The notes below the pieces were generated by a model. It was not told where the DNA came from and did no database searches. It worked only from the letters and a program-made list of their open reading frames with translations. Below are positions 22,851-34,789 of a DNA stretch of 64,000 nucleotides, one piece after another. This DNA is from Micropterix aruncella (taxonomy: Eukaryota; Arthropoda; Insecta; Lepidoptera; Micropterigidae), in NCBI GenBank assembly GCA_944548615.1, contig OX155961.1, positions 13,591,304-13,655,303 of the forward strand, in the 5' to 3' direction. Position 1 is the first letter of the stretch, and every line of letters begins with the position of its first letter. A program made the position numbers and the translations under genes.

Positions 22851-23472
22851 ATTCACTGGTGGTGAACGCTTTCGTGCAGCTTGGGCCACAACACCCATTT
22901 TGTTCTCGGATCGTCTCAACTCACGATTTAGCTCCTATTCAGAAGCCTCCTCGAGTGGAAGGCTATCCCGGGTAAGACTGTCGTGTCTTAGGCCTCAGAG
23001 CTGGTGGACCGGTTTCTTCCGGCGGGATTGCATCCCGGCCCCACTGGACGGTTTGCGTACCGCGCCGGTCGGCGAAGCCAATCGGTTGTGCATTCTGACT
23101 AATTGCTGAAGGGGTCTAGAGACTATGGAAATACACTGTTTTCTAAGCAACGGGGGTGGATGTTGACCTGTTGTCATGCCACTCGTGAAATGAACTTGGG
23201 CCACTCGATCCCGTGTCGCTCTACGGGCAAAGAACGCCCAGGTCCGCGATAATTCTAGCTGAATTACCGCGAGGCTGGTAAATTAGGGGGTGAGGCTGCC
23301 CGCTGGTACCTTTACCGTTGCCTCGCCGTAAGGCGTCGGTCTCTAACGGGTTGATGGTAAACTAGACAGTAGATTGTCTTGTCCCCAAGTCTTTTACGCT
23401 CATCCCACGGCTGAAAGAACGATCCATCGATATGGGGTGACGGGTTCGCCCATTGTAGTCGACACCGCCCTA
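22851..23472 (-). mobile_element. GC-rich retroposon family G, copy 1
   Basis: A 622-base element flanked by exact CTGTGATATTTTT at 22838-22850 and 23473-23485. Read on the minus strand it begins AGGGCGGTGTCGACTACAA, followed by the hairpin GGGCGAACCC and GTCACCCC. It is far richer in GC than its surroundings. A 13-base target duplication fits target-primed reverse transcription or an integrase. No poly-A tail and no recognisable protein. Belongs to subfamily 1 with 52515-53216 and the outer copy at 58035-59280. Confidence 0.85.
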
Positions 23473-23485
23473 CTGTGATATTTTT

Positions 23486-24450
23486 GGAGCGGTAGCAAAG
23501 GGTTTCGTGCAGCTTGGGCCACAAGATCCATTGTGTACTCGGATCGGTCCAACTCACGATTTAATTCCTATGCAGAATCCTCCTTTTGCGGAAGGCTACT
23601 TCGAGTAAGACTCTCGCTTCTCGGGCCTCACGGCTGGCCGATCGGTTTCTCCTGGGGGATTGTCTCCCAACGCTACTGAAAGGTTTGGCCACCGCTTGGC
23701 GACGCCAATCGGTTCTGCAACTAATTGCTGACGGAGTGCGGAGACTATGTAAATATACTGTCTCCTACGCAGCGGGGGTGGATGTTGACCTTTCGTCGAC
23801 CACTCTTGAAATGACCATGTGACTACCTGATCCTGAATTCAGAGCCGGGCAAAAGATGCTATAGATTTTATTTTTTTGTTACAAAAATATTTTGTTTTTG
23901 TAATAATCACAGTATTGAACAAGCACGCACAAAATTAAACGTTCACCTTAGAACAGGTCCCTGCCTAGTTAGGTGGCGTTGTCACTGGACTTTGCAATGT
24001 ACTCATTTTCTACTATTTATTCAATGTTTAAAATATTTCTGTGCATAGTTCCTAAGATAAAATTGTTTTTATTTTTGAATTACTTAAATAAATAAATAAA
24101 TATTGCTCCGCGATTGATTAAAACCGAATCACCGCTGAATATACGGCAAGTAGAGGTCGCGCAAGCGACTTCGGTCTCGTAATTAGTTGGGAGGTTGGAG
24201 TCATCCTGCAGGTAAGTTCCAGATGGAGATATCCTTCAAAAACTAGTAGACAGAGGGCGAGGCTGCTCGCTGGTTACTTTTCCCGGTGCCTCGCCCTAAA
24301 GAATTGACCACTGTCGGGCATGTTTGCTTAGCTAGACGGTATATTCATATTTTCTTTAAGTCATTTACGCTCACCGATCGATAGAACGATCACTATCGTT
24401 AATACTTTCTGAGGTGACAGGTTTGCCCGTTGTAGTTGATAACTCTAGCT
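23486..24450 (-). mobile_element. Family G, copy 2, split by another insertion
   Basis: Immediately follows copy 1, sharing the CTGTGATATTTTT junction. A diverged form, CTCTGATATTTTT at 24451-24463, follows its far end. Its body (23500-23870 and 24110-24450) matches family G, but about 240 bases at 23870-24110 are foreign: they contain CACCTTAGAACAGG...TAGTTAGGTGG and end in (AAAT)n, like LINE 3' tails at 480-530 and 27955. Confidence 0.75.
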
Positions 24451-24479
24451 CTCTGATATTTTTACATTAGGCAGGATAT

Positions 24480-24616
24480 GCACTTAAGTATGTACGTTCA
24501 CTCCAAGTTGAAAGAACCATCAATATCGTTGTACCTTCATGGGGTGATGTGTTCGCCCGCTGATATCGCTATAACTCCCTGGAGTGGCGGGTTCGCCGGT
24601 GGTAATCGACACCCCT
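24480..24616 (-). mobile_element. Family G remnant
   Basis: A decayed piece with CATCAATATCGTT, GGGGTGATGTGTTCGCCCGC and GTGGCGGGTTCGCCGGTGGT, each echoing the hairpin end of family G. It may be two partial ends in tandem. Confidence 0.55.
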
Positions 24617-25621
24617 CAACGTCCGGAATACGTTTATTATATCATTAGTTATTAACATGATAATTAACACGCAAAAATATAAACTTAAAAAATATTCAAA
24701 CAAGGAAATACATATTATTAAATTTATTTAAGTATCACTTGTAACACTATAATAGCAAAACTATCTCAGCGTTAAAAAATTAAAGGTGACTTATGTTACT
24801 GCTGAAACATTTTGTATCATGGCCGACTTGGCGATTGTTTCGCCGACCCGCGGGGCGGCGAAACAATCGCTCAAGCTAATTAAGCATAGGTGACCTATTT
24901 CTGTGTCACCGTGAGCTGAATAATATGGTACGATGCCATGCGCACGCCATTCCTGCTCCATTCGCAATCAGAATAACCAAGTTTGCGTGTTGAACTCCAG
25001 CCTTTGCGAAGCGCATCACATGCGTCAGTGGCCTCCCATACTGGCAGCCCCCCCCCCCACTCTCTCAACAATTCCACCCTTGATAGCTGTTGCTTTGACA
25101 TCAAAATACCGTCATATGGAGACAGTATATGAATTATCATCGTTGATACCACAATTCACATGTAATGGAGACTATTGTGCATTCAAACGCTTTTTTAAAT
25201 AAATGTTATTAATTTGGTTTCGTAATATTTTACTGTAGTGGTGCTCTTTAAATCGGAATACGTTTGAATATTTATTTACCGACATATTTTAATTGCATTG
25301 ATAACATATCGTCTGTGCCATATGCCAAAACATCCAATGTTTGAAAAGTTACATTTACTAACATTTTGTTTTAATTTCAACTGCAGTGAAATTAATAATT
25401 TATTTCCAATGAATTCAGGTTATTAGGGTAGTTTAAAAATGTGTCCATATCATTAATGAATATTTGTTAGATTACAATGAATATTTGTTTATTACTTATT
25501 GCAATTCAAAAAAAACACATCGGTTCTTTTAACACCATGCCATAATGACCAGTGTGGCACAGTCGTTATTTTAGACTGAGCATTATATCATTATTGTTAT
25601 TTTGGATTGATGATATTGGTT

Positions 25622-26250
25622 AATGGGGGTTAATGGGCCCTTGCTGAGTTGGCCACTAAGACCCATTCTGTTCAGGGTTGGTCACACTCACTGATCAACA
25701 CCTATCCGACGGCCTCCACGCATGTAGTGCGAGCCTGGGTGGGACTCTGGCCTTATGGTTAGTTTCCCCTGGGAATCAACCTTCTGGCGCTCCTGGACGG
25801 TCTGCGCACCGTGCGGCATAAGCCAATCGATTGCGCACTCTGACTAACCGTCGGGGGAGTCTGGAAGCAGTACTGTTTCCTATGGAGCAAGGGTGGTTGC
25901 GGTTGCTCTTGAAACGACCATCAGTTACCCGATCCTGGGTGAACATCCGGGCAAAGGATGCCGTGGTCCGCGATAGATTCGGTATACACCGTTTCACCAC
26001 TTCGTAAGGGAGAGGACCGCACAGGCGACCTGGAACTCGTAACCAATCGAGAGACTGGAGTAATCTGGTCGCAATTGGAAGTAAGGGCGTGAGTGTAAGC
26101 CCGCTGGGTAACACTCCTGGCTATCTCGCGGTTAAGGCGTTGGCCTCTTACGGGTCCTAAGTCTTCTGCACTCACTCCAGGGAGATAGAACGACTAATCG
26201 TTAAAACTTCCTGAGGTGACGGGCTCGCCCGCTGTAGTCGACAACTCTAG
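25622..26250 (-). mobile_element. Family G, copy 3 (subfamily 2)
   Basis: A 629-base element flanked by exact TTGATGATATTGGT at 25608-25621 and 26251-26264. On the minus strand it starts near TAGAGTTGTCGACTACAGC, then GGGCGAGCCCGTCACC, and ends GGGCCCATTAACCCCCATTA, with the last eight bases repeated. Open frames of 84-112 codons exist but change between copies, so coding is unlikely. Confidence 0.85.
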
Positions 26251-26607
26251 TTGATGATATTGGTATATACAGACTCCTTTGTCATGTTCAGAAATAAAGA
26301 AAAACAAATTGGTCTAAAATAGGTTGTTTGCTTCGACCAGTTCTACTGCAGATATCGCACTGGCGATTATGGCACAACATTCTCCGCTTCATTCTAAATA
26401 CGACTGCTATTTACCTCAAAACACCAATTTGGCAAAAAAGTATTGACAAATAGGCTTAACCTGTTTTAACATACACGATGAACGGGTACCTAAAAATATA
26501 GCATTTTGTATTTTAAATTTAGGCGAAAATGTAAAAAAAAAAAGATTGTAACGAAATATTTTAGGTTGAATCGTTACCTATTGGATGTTGATAATGATGC
26601 CAAAATA

Positions 26608-27222
26608 TAATGTATATCTAGAGGGATCATCCTAGATAATAAATTGCTATTTGCGGAGCATATTGATAATGTTATTTCGAAAGCTAATAAAATGTTAGGT
26701 TTTGTCCTTAGAGCATCTACTCTTTTCTGGTCGACCGATACCATAAAAATATTATTTAATTCTTACGTGAGAAGTCATTTGGAATTCGCGTCAGTCATCT
26801 GGAATCCGCTATACAAAACATATATTTCCCGAATTGAGGCAATTCAAAAACGGATGACGAAGCGTCTAAATTTGTTATATTTTGTAAAACCATCTTCGTA
26901 CACAGAGTCGCTTCGGTTTCATAAGATGATGTCGTTAGAAAAGCGCCGAAGAATGATCGACGCAGTATATCTGCATAAGCTAATTAATAATCGTGTTGAT
27001 GCTAGTCAAATCTTGGAGCAGATAAATTTTTTCGTGCCCCCTCGACCAGCTCGCTCTCAGCGTTCCTTTCAACTGCCAATTGTCAATTCTAACTATGCAC
27101 AAAATGCTTTTCTTTATAGAGCTTGTCATCATTACAACTCGGTGTTTATGGATGTTGATATATTTGCCACAACCCCAGATACATTTAAAAATCTAATTAT
27201 GAATATATTACAATTTAATTAA
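26608..27222 (+). pseudogene. Jockey-like LINE ORF2 C-terminal fragment
   Basis: Translates as RGIILDNKLLFAEHIDNVIS, then a stretch with SYVRSHLEFASVIWNP and RIEAIQKRMTKRL, and ends DIFATTPDTFKNLIMN before a TAA at 27220-27222. These are the RT thumb and C-terminal blocks of jockey/CR1-type LINE polyproteins; the palm with FADD is missing, so it is 5' truncated. The frame is intact for about 200 residues, suggesting a fairly young insertion. An AT-rich 3' region follows to about 27700. Confidence 0.88.
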
Positions 27223-28799
27223 GAAATCTGTTTATTATGAAAATAGTTATTCTCCTCTTATTCTTTGTATTTACATAACTTATTCCTTTTTACTTTCTTT
27301 CGTTCTCATAAAATGTGTCATTACATAATTCTATATTTTATTTTCTTATTACTATCTATTTAATAATAAATTAATTTATTACCATATTAATATACATGTT
27401 TATGAATCTATTTACTGTTTTTCCTGCTCTATTTACTTTATATTTACTCTTTTAATACTTTGGACTGTTTAGTAACTTAGCAATTACTTTTCAGAATATT
27501 TTCTGTTTATTTAAAAAAAACCCTAACAATTTCACTTTTCACTTTAAAAAATGCTTGTATATTTTAAACTTTTCTTTTATATAGAATAACGCACTATATG
27601 ACCGTTTAATTGGTGGAAACATATAAATGGTTTATGTTTGTTATATTTTGATTAAGTAAATATGTTTTTTGTACTGTCTGTTTCCTGAATAAAATTTAAA
27701 AAAAATAGAGTCATTCGTAGTTTCTATAATCTGTTGATAGCTTCTGCGTCAATATTTGGTGTCATTTATTTTCTTTTTTTCTCCACGGCATGGTATCCTT
27801 ATTATAAGAAACACAGAACTAGCGGTAAACTGAGACGTACGTTTTTTGTGTATGATAGTAGACAACTGTCGACGTTGTATTCTTTGCTGACATTATTATC
27901 GCGTGCTTTGAAGCAGTGTTTCAATGAATAATACGTATATTAATAATTAATCGGTGTTCTCCTTGGAACAGGTTACACCTAGTGAGGCTTAGACCTCAAC
28001 ATCAAGTATTCCATTGTATTTTTTGTTATTTTCTTGAATGAATTAATTAAAATAGCTAAAATTGATTTACGGTGCGCCTTATTGCATTTTAGAAATGCAA
28101 TCTGATTTGGCTTTAAAATACAGGAAATAAAAATAAAACTTAAATTATATTCGTCATATATTGACTATAATTAATATAAATAGCTCCGGTAGCGAAAACG
28201 CTTTTAGAGAGGATGCACATAACCCGGGCCCGTATCAACAAGGTTATCGTAGGTTTTAAAATGTAATTATAGCATACATGAAATCTGTTTGCTTATTGCT
28301 GAATAATCATTTTTTTAAATAATTAATTATGTGATAATATGATTATTTCTATATCTTTTACTGTATTTTATTATTTTCTTTAAGAGTAATTTCGTTTTCA
28401 TATTTTGTTATCTAAGTAGTACTCTAGTGCTGATTATTCTTGAAAAACAAATGATTATTTAAAAAAATATATTGGCTATTATTGTAATTTTTTTTTGTAA
28501 TTTGAGTGTGTTTTTCTTCGATTATTGAACCTTGCGTACCTTTATATAAAAGTATATGTACAACGTACATGTAATGAAGATATTAATAATTTTGCGATAA
28601 TGTAAAATGAAGCATTCCACAGTATGTAGTTTTTGGAATTAATAAAATATGACTATGACTATGACTACCCGGCTCGCATGTGGCAGGATTGTCTTTCATC
28701 TAGCGAGTTCATCCAGGTGTTAGCTCAGGTAGCATTGTTGTGTGGCGGCTGCACGTCGAATTAGCGGCTCCAGCCGCAGCTATCCCCAGTTTCTAGACA

Positions 28800-28850
28800 G
28801 TGGACGCTACGTCTTCCAAGAGGGGAGGGGGGGGGGGGGGGGTATCAAGC
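28800..28850. repeat. Poly-G tract
   Basis: A long G run at about 28823-28842 in a GC-richer block (28740-29040). The block has open frames on both strands interrupted by the G run; I recognise nothing in them. Confidence 0.7.
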
Positions 28851-29198
28851 TCCGGTGCGACGAAACGTCACGCAGAATCCAAAACGTCTGTGCCAGGATA
28901 CGCACAGCTGACCGATTCGAGCGGCAGGCGATGTTGTTTGGTCTTCCACAGAATCGCCCAGTCCGAAATTGTTACTTTCGCGCTTCACATAGCGCGGGGA
29001 TCGTCCACGCGATTGCTCGTGTCGGTTCCTCAAATAAATCGTTGATCACGATGCTTTATACGTCTTTGGTCTTATGTGTTTATTACTTACATTTGTAAAT
29101 GTTTATAGAGCGCGCATGCTTACCGTCGTCATATTGTCAAATCCTCCTTTTCTTAATTACGTGGGTCCAACATATTGATTTTGTTTCTTTTTCTTTAG

Positions 29199-29408
29199 GG
29201 TCGCAACGGAAAAGGCTCAATATTCGTATGGGCATCTGGTAATGGGGGACGAGACCATGACAACTGCAACTGCGATGGCTACACGAATTCCATTTGGACC
29301 TTGTCTATCAGCTCAGCAACGGAGCGAGGAGAGGTTCCTTGGTATTCTGAGATGTGCTCCTCCACATTAGCAGCTACTTACAGCTCTGGCTCGCTGAACG
29401 AGAAACAA
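29199..29408 (+). CDS. Fur1: Furin-like convertase exon with oxyanion Asn
   Basis: Seventy codons in phase 0. The translation begins [18 protein letters not shown]; the Asn of ASGNGG (29241-29243) stabilises the oxyanion in furin-type proteases. It continues [20 protein letters not shown] and ends SSGSLNEKQ, all strongly furin-like. Acceptor TTTAG ends at 29198 and donor GTTAGT starts at 29409. A 77-base intron follows, very short next to the 19.4-kb intron before it. Confidence 0.96.
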
Positions 29409-29485
29409 GTTAGTACTCTAGCACCATTTTACCCTATCAGAAGAATTTTGTAACATTTTCTAACATTGTGATGTTTTATCTGCAG

Positions 29486-29624
29486 GTCGTCACTACAGAT
29501 CTTCACCATTCATGCACATCCACTCACACGGGAACGTCAGCATCAGCTCCGTTAGCAGCTGGAATATGTGCCTTAGCTCTGGAAGCCAATCGAGAACTTA
29601 CCTGGAGAGATATGCAACATATAG
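29486..29624 (+). CDS. Fur1: Furin-like convertase exon with catalytic Ser
   Basis: Encodes the nucleophile region: [15 protein letters not shown], then [19 protein letters not shown], with the catalytic Ser codon at 29537-29539, and LTWRDMQHI at the end. Acceptor TGCAG ends at 29485 and donor GTAAGT starts at 29625. The exon starts in phase 0 and leaves one base (G), which joins TT of the next exon as Val. An open frame beginning at 29468 in the preceding intron is an artefact of intron sequence being open in frame. Confidence 0.96.
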
Positions 29625-30120
29625 GTAAGTGGTCAATCTTTTGGACTCTTGTCTCTTTCCATTTAACTTGAGTTTTTTGGTACTTTCTCGCTGGGATGGT
29701 AGACGTGGGCTTCTGCCCACGCCTGCCTCACCGGAGCATTAAATATATTCTCCGCCTACTATCCCTTCACCTCTATTAAAGCCGTTATTGTAATTTCCTA
29801 GAATTTTTTATATAAATTGTGGTCATCTTTGTTTTAAAGTGGCCTTTTTCCTCCCTTCGAGACCTCTTGGCATCTGTTTGGGTTTCTCTCATGGATCGTC
29901 GACTAACGATATACTACATGTTAATCAATATTTCCCACACCTACATAAATCTATCCACGCCATCTTAGGATGTTTCATTCACCTGTTGTCAGACCTACAT
30001 AATATATACACACACTCTTCTCCAATCTGCAGTGGGAGGAGTTGGATCACGAGAACCCGCCACATTCCTGTGAAAACTAGTTTTTGGTAGATTTTTCAAA
30101 GAATTTCTAAACGTCTATTG

Positions 30121-30743
30121 GCGCTAATGGGCCCAGTGCAGTTTGGATCATTATTACCCATGTGGTAGAGTCGGCCGAACTTACAGGCCGACACCCATCC
30201 GGTAGCCTCCAAGCAGAAGTGCGATCCCGGGTAGGACTCTGTGGCTGCGGGCCAGTTCCTATGGGAATCGTCCTTTGGTCGCTTTAGGGCGATTTGCGCA
30301 CAGTGCGGAATCAGTAAATCGACTATGCATTCTGACTGATAACCGGGGAGTTTGGAAACGACTTTGTTTCCTGTAGAGCAGGGGTGGTTGTTAACCTCAT
30401 GACAACTGCTCTTGAAACGACGAATCGGCTACCCGATGCCGGGTGAACAGCCGGGCAAAGGACGCCGTGTTCCGCAATAGTTTCGGTACATAAGGAAGAG
30501 GACCGCGTAAGCGACGTCGGGCGACGTCGGGCGAAACTGGAAGTAAGGGCGCGAGGTCGGCCCGCTGGTTGCACACCCGGTGTCTCGCGGTAAGGCGTTG
30601 GTCTCTTACGGGTGATTGGCGTAACTAGACAGTGGACTGTTTCGTCCCCAAGTCTTCTACGCTCACCTCACGCAAGACAGAACGATCAATATAGTTAAAA
30701 CTTCCTGAGGTGACGGGTTCGCCCGTTGTAGTCGACACATCCA
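30121..30743 (-). mobile_element. Family G, copy 4 (subfamily 2)
   Basis: Minus-strand start near GTCGACTACAACGGGCGAAC, end GGGCCCATTAGCGCC. The flanks TAAACGTCTAT and TTAACGTTTAT resemble each other at 9 of 11 positions and may be a decayed target duplication. A short duplication, GTCGGGCGAC, lies near 30515. Confidence 0.8.
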
Positions 30744-31327
30744 AGTTAACGTTTATAGAAAAATATACTATTAAGCTTTAAAAACAACCGGTTTAATTAC
30801 TGCTGTAAGATTATTTCCAGTTTTTTATTATTCTGTGAACGCAAAGAAGCATTGCAAAGAAGATATTTAGATGTCATAATTTGATTTTATTTTAAAATAA
30901 CTATTTGCTAATTGGATTATTACTATTGTCTTCGTTTATTTGTTAATTTGTAACGTGATTATTTGATGTTAAATATTTTGATTTTGATTATTTTTGATTT
31001 ATTATATGTAGATTTTTAAATTTATGTAATTACGTTATTTTATTTTAATATCATTTGATGTTAAATATTTTGATTTTGATTATTTCGATTTGTGTATTTA
31101 TTTGATTATGATTATTTGGATTTTTTATTTTAAGATTTATTTGATTTGGTTATTTTATTTTTAAAATCCAGATATCCTGAGGATACCCCTAATTTGCAGC
31201 TTTTGTAGCTTTATTTCATAGTCTTTGTCTATTTACAGTTTTAATTTTTATTCTGTGTGTTGTTTGTTTGTATATGTTTTTTATAACAACAGCTGCAAAT
31301 AAATAAATAAATAAATTGCCTGTCTTA

Positions 31328-31490
31328 TTTATTTATTTATTTAAAAATTGATTACTATAAAACATTGATTAGCTTACAAAAATAACAGGAACCGAATGGC
31401 AAAACCTTAACCTTTTGCTTATTTGTTTCTGTCACCCAACTGGGACTAACCCGTTCTAGGGTGGACAGGACTCTAATATTACAATCAAGT
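31328..31490. repeat. Dispersed repeat shared with 11888-12060
   Basis: Nearly identical to the repeat described at 11888-12060. It ends about 50 bases before the acceptor of the next furin exon. Confidence 0.7.
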
Positions 31491-31539
31491 ATATACATGT
31501 ATTTTGCTAAATAAATAGAGTCTTTTTCTTTTATCTTAG

Positions 31540-31729
31540 TTGTTAGAACAGCGAGGCCGTTCGACCTCCGTGGCGCTGGTGGCTGGCGGATCAACGGCGT
31601 TGGTCGCAATGTTTCCCACTCTTTTGGATACGGACTCCTCGACGCAAGTGCCATGGTGCGAACCGCGCGAACGTGGAGGACTGTCCCGCCGCAGCAAAGA
31701 TGTGAGGTTTCTGCCCCTCATGCTGACAA
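31540..31729 (+). CDS. Fur1: Furin-like convertase exon, end of catalytic domain
   Basis: Completes the catalytic domain and starts the P domain: VRTARPFDLRGAGGW, then GVGRNVSHSFGYGLLDASAM and TWRTVPPQQRCEV. The VSHS(F/Y)GYGLLDA block is shared by all furins. Acceptor CTTAG ends at 31539 and donor GTGAGT starts at 31730. It receives one base from the preceding exon and passes two bases (AA) on, making Lys. A potential N-glycosylation site is in NVS. Confidence 0.95.
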
Positions 31730-31800
31730 GTGAGTGCCTTTTCGTTACTCATCCTAGAATTTTCTTATTCATTCTAATAAAATAATCCTGTATTTGATAG

Positions 31801-31974
31801 GCTCATTCCTGCGAAAAGCCACGTCATCTTACAACTCAAGGTCCACCAGTGTACCGGAGTCAACTACTTAGAACATATACAGGCGAAAATTTCCCTAAAC
31901 GCTGGAAGAAGAGGAGATTTGCAGATCCATCTCACGTCTCCGGCGGGGACTAGGGTCACGTTACTAGCTACCAG
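31801..31974 (+). CDS. Fur1: Furin-like convertase exon, P domain
   Basis: P-domain exon: LIPAKSHVILQLKV, NYLEHIQAKISL, then RRGDLQIHLTSPAGTRVTLL. LEH.QA and RRGDL.I.L.SP.GT are the conserved P-domain beta-strand blocks; this domain is required for folding and for calcium and pH behaviour of convertases. Contains RGD, as vertebrate furin also does at this place. Acceptor GATAG ends at 31800 and donor GTAATT starts at 31975. Phase links to both neighbours are exact. Confidence 0.95.
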
Positions 31975-32041
31975 GTAATTATCGGTTTTGTTGTCATTAT
32001 TGAACCGCCTATTTTTCCTACTATCACCTATTCTTTCGCAG

Positions 32042-32160
32042 ATCTCACGATATTTCAAGAGCTGGCTTCAACTCATGGCCTTTCATGTCAGTTCATACAT
32101 GGGGAGAATCCCCAATTGGGGAATGGCAATTAGAGATACACAATGAAGGAAGATACATGG
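32042..32160 (+). CDS. Fur1: Furin-like convertase exon, P domain (last shared exon)
   Basis: Encodes [20 protein letters not shown], then [14 protein letters not shown], with the family pattern FN.W.FM..H.WGE.P.GEW.L.I.N. The acceptor is TCGCAG ending at 32041 and the donor GTATGT starts at 32161. It leaves one base (G). Two downstream exons, at 33358 and 37649, both start with two bases that complete this codon and both begin with the final P-domain strand, so this is the branch point of alternative splicing. Confidence 0.95.
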
Positions 32161-33357
32161 GTATGTATATATTTTACCTACATTTATTTACTTATATTTC
32201 GGAAGGGAATTTCTAAATCGGATATATTTCAAATAATGGATGACCTGGATGATGTTTCAGCATAGATAATATTAACAAACTCATATAACAACTAACTGTA
32301 TACGTAACCATATGCATTTCATCTAACTTTAATAATCTCTACCCAGAAAATTTTGTTAGTAACACAAAAATGTCAATCAGATTTTGATTGAAAACATATT
32401 TTTTACTGTTTTGATGTATTAGTCTTTTCGGAAAATACCTTACATATATTCTCAACGAAGTGTCTTTATAAAACCTAGTTTTTAGGTTCTTCCATCATGC
32501 TGACTATCAAGTATTATCCAGGTTGATGCCACGAAAATCGTTATTTTATTACGAAATAACCTTTATTATGGAGTAACTTTCATTACGGAAATTAAAAAGC
32601 TATTAGGTGTAGTTTTATATTTCTCAAATGCTTGGTCAAAATTTAAATACCTTTTTGCGTTACTAAGTCGAGGATTTAAGTTCATATGTTTTTTATTCAA
32701 ACGTTAAAGACTTCGGTGGATATTTCCTTCAATAAATGATTTGGCCTATATTTTACTGTATCTTTAGATATATTTGGTTCTATTTCTCTTACACCCTCCT
32801 CTCAGAAAAAAAGAGAGAAGTCTTGGCCTGGAATCTCTTGTAGGATTTTGCTGGTCCCAAATACTAGACTATTGTATTGTATTGTACTGTTTTGATTCAT
32901 AGTTTGTTGACCTCTGAACTCTGCAAATTTTAATATTAATTTTGGAAATTTTAGTTTTAACATTTATTGCTAAATCTAAAGCATTGTCTAAAAATCTTTT
33001 TGTAGACCTTTAATTTCGATGTAAGAGAAGTTCACAACATGAGACTGTTGTCGTCTCAATCCAGTTTTGCTCTATCTTGTATTTATTTTTTCTTTCATTT
33101 CTCGCTCTTGACATCCTAAAGTAAGGAGTTCTTACTAACATAGTGTATTGTGTCAAAAAATCTATGGGCTTGATCTGCCAATCTCAACCATTGTAGATTA
33201 TTCCACTGTATTCTTTTTTGGACAGTGTATATGAATGATTTTCATCATTTAAAAGAATTTGTAGATATAGGGTACTTATCAGGCATTATTTGATTCTTTT
33301 ATTAATAGAAATAAAATAAAATTGTAAGTATGGTTTTGGTCTTTTCTTTATCGATAG
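32161..33357 (+). other. Intron, no other feature seen
   Basis: AT-rich, no repeat shared with other parts of the window and no coding signal. It ends with a pyrimidine-rich tract and the acceptor GATAG at 33353-33357. Confidence 0.7.
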
Positions 33358-34373
33358 GCCGCGCCACGTTACAAGACTGGTCCCTCCTGTTCTACGGAAC
33401 GGCAGCGCCAGCAGACAAAAACGACCCCAGTCCCTACACCAACAACTACAACCTCAGATTTAACATGTCCCAGTCCGTCCCGTTGCCCTCCGTTGTCCAC
33501 AATAGACTCAACACCTCGAGTCGGAAGAACGCCAAGAGTCAAAACATTGGAAACAACCTCGCTACTCCGTATATCTTCTCCAATAACGGAAATCAGAGGA
33601 AGAATAAGAATTCTAAGAACGCTCACAGAAACTCGCAGAATAAGAATAAGTCGTCTATAAGGCCGACCGTTACGAGCTTGAGAGGGATTACGAATCGTAC
33701 TGGGAATTTTAACCGAATGGTCAATATGAGAGGTGGTGACAGATTTACTAGTTCGACTAAGATCATTAGTTACGTTTTCGCTACACAGCCATCGCCCCGT
33801 CCAGATAATTTTACTAGAAATGCCAAAATACCGAAGTTGCCAAAGCCTTTCGATCCGAACATGGACACGATGTATTTTCCAGCTGCAAAAACACCAACAA
33901 AAAACGTGTCTAAGTCAAACGTTGACCTAAGTCTAAATTTAAGAGGCAATTTAGATAATCCTTTATACAATGTAGAGCTAACGAGAAAACAAACAAGCGG
34001 AGATTTCGATACGACGATTACAGAAGAAGATTCCTCAACGTATGAAGCCAATACAAACCCACCGAACTTCAGGGGATTCATATTCTTAGACCAGCCCCCA
34101 GATGGGCAGGAGAGCGTTAACAAAAATTTGAAACTTCAAGGTCTTTTTCAAAAATACCCCAAAATCCAGCATATCTACCCGGCCCTATTCCCGTTTCCCA
34201 AAGTAGAGGTGGTCGCCGGTAGTAAACCATCCAGGCAACATCCTCCGTTATCCCAGTTCCATCCACAATTCTCCTCCTCGGGTGGCGGGAGCGGGAGCAG
34301 CGGCAATCTTCAAAATCCGAGAACCGCTTCTAATAATAAGGGTATCAGTAACTTCTCATACTCATCTGCATGA
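33358..34373 (+). CDS. Fur1: Alternative terminal exon: secreted furin isoform
   Basis: Begins in the phase left by exon 32042-32160 and completes the P domain as RATLQDWSLLFYGT, matching the family's L..W.L.FYGT strand. It then reads open for about 320 more residues to TGA at 34371-34373. That tail is Asn/Ser/Pro-rich and basic in its first third, ends in SSGGGSGSSG and a short Ser-rich end, and has six N-glycosylation sequons (NMS, NTS, NRT, NFT, NVS, NFS). No hydrophobic segment is present, so the isoform should be secreted or luminal. An open frame this long with no stop in AT-rich DNA argues it is translated. Insect Fur1 is known to have alternative C-termini; whether this one is conserved I cannot tell. 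Confidence 0.85.
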
Positions 34374-34789
34374 TTCATTGTAACACTAGCTTGCATGATT
34401 ATTTATTTGCAATTCTGATGACGTCCACACCGCTCAGCGACTCGCGCCAGACTGATAATGTAGCAGCAGTGTTTTACCCCTACCACTCGCATGGTCCTTA
34501 ATTTTATCATTGATTATATAGCGTATTATATTGCTCAAATTCATACTACGATTTGGCCCCCAGGATTTTACTGCGAAACGCAACTTGTAGATGGCACCCA
34601 TAATTCCAAAAATGATTAATTTTCTATAATTATGTTCAATATGGCGACTTTGGTGGTGTAACAGTATGGCGGCGCACTGCACATGGCGCTCTAAAAACGC
34701 CTATCAGATATAAAATAATAATATAATAACAAACCAAAATATAAAACACTGACATATTATTTACATAAATATGTCAATTTTTAATTTGG
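34374..34789 (+). other. Putative 3' UTR of the secreted isoform
   Basis: Follows the stop at 34373. No canonical AATAAA occurs close by; AT-rich variants such as AATAAT appear around 34707. The poly-A site is not determined. Confidence 0.4.

Noticed and set aside
29468..29671. Open frame starting upstream of the catalytic-Ser exon as a separate gene
   Set aside because: It is the furin exon 29486-29624 plus intron sequence that happens to be open; splice sites and phases fit the exon exactly.
33369..34123. Minus-strand open frames opposite the furin terminal exon
   Set aside because: Shadows of the plus-strand code; their sequence shows no known family and the plus frame starts with a P-domain strand.
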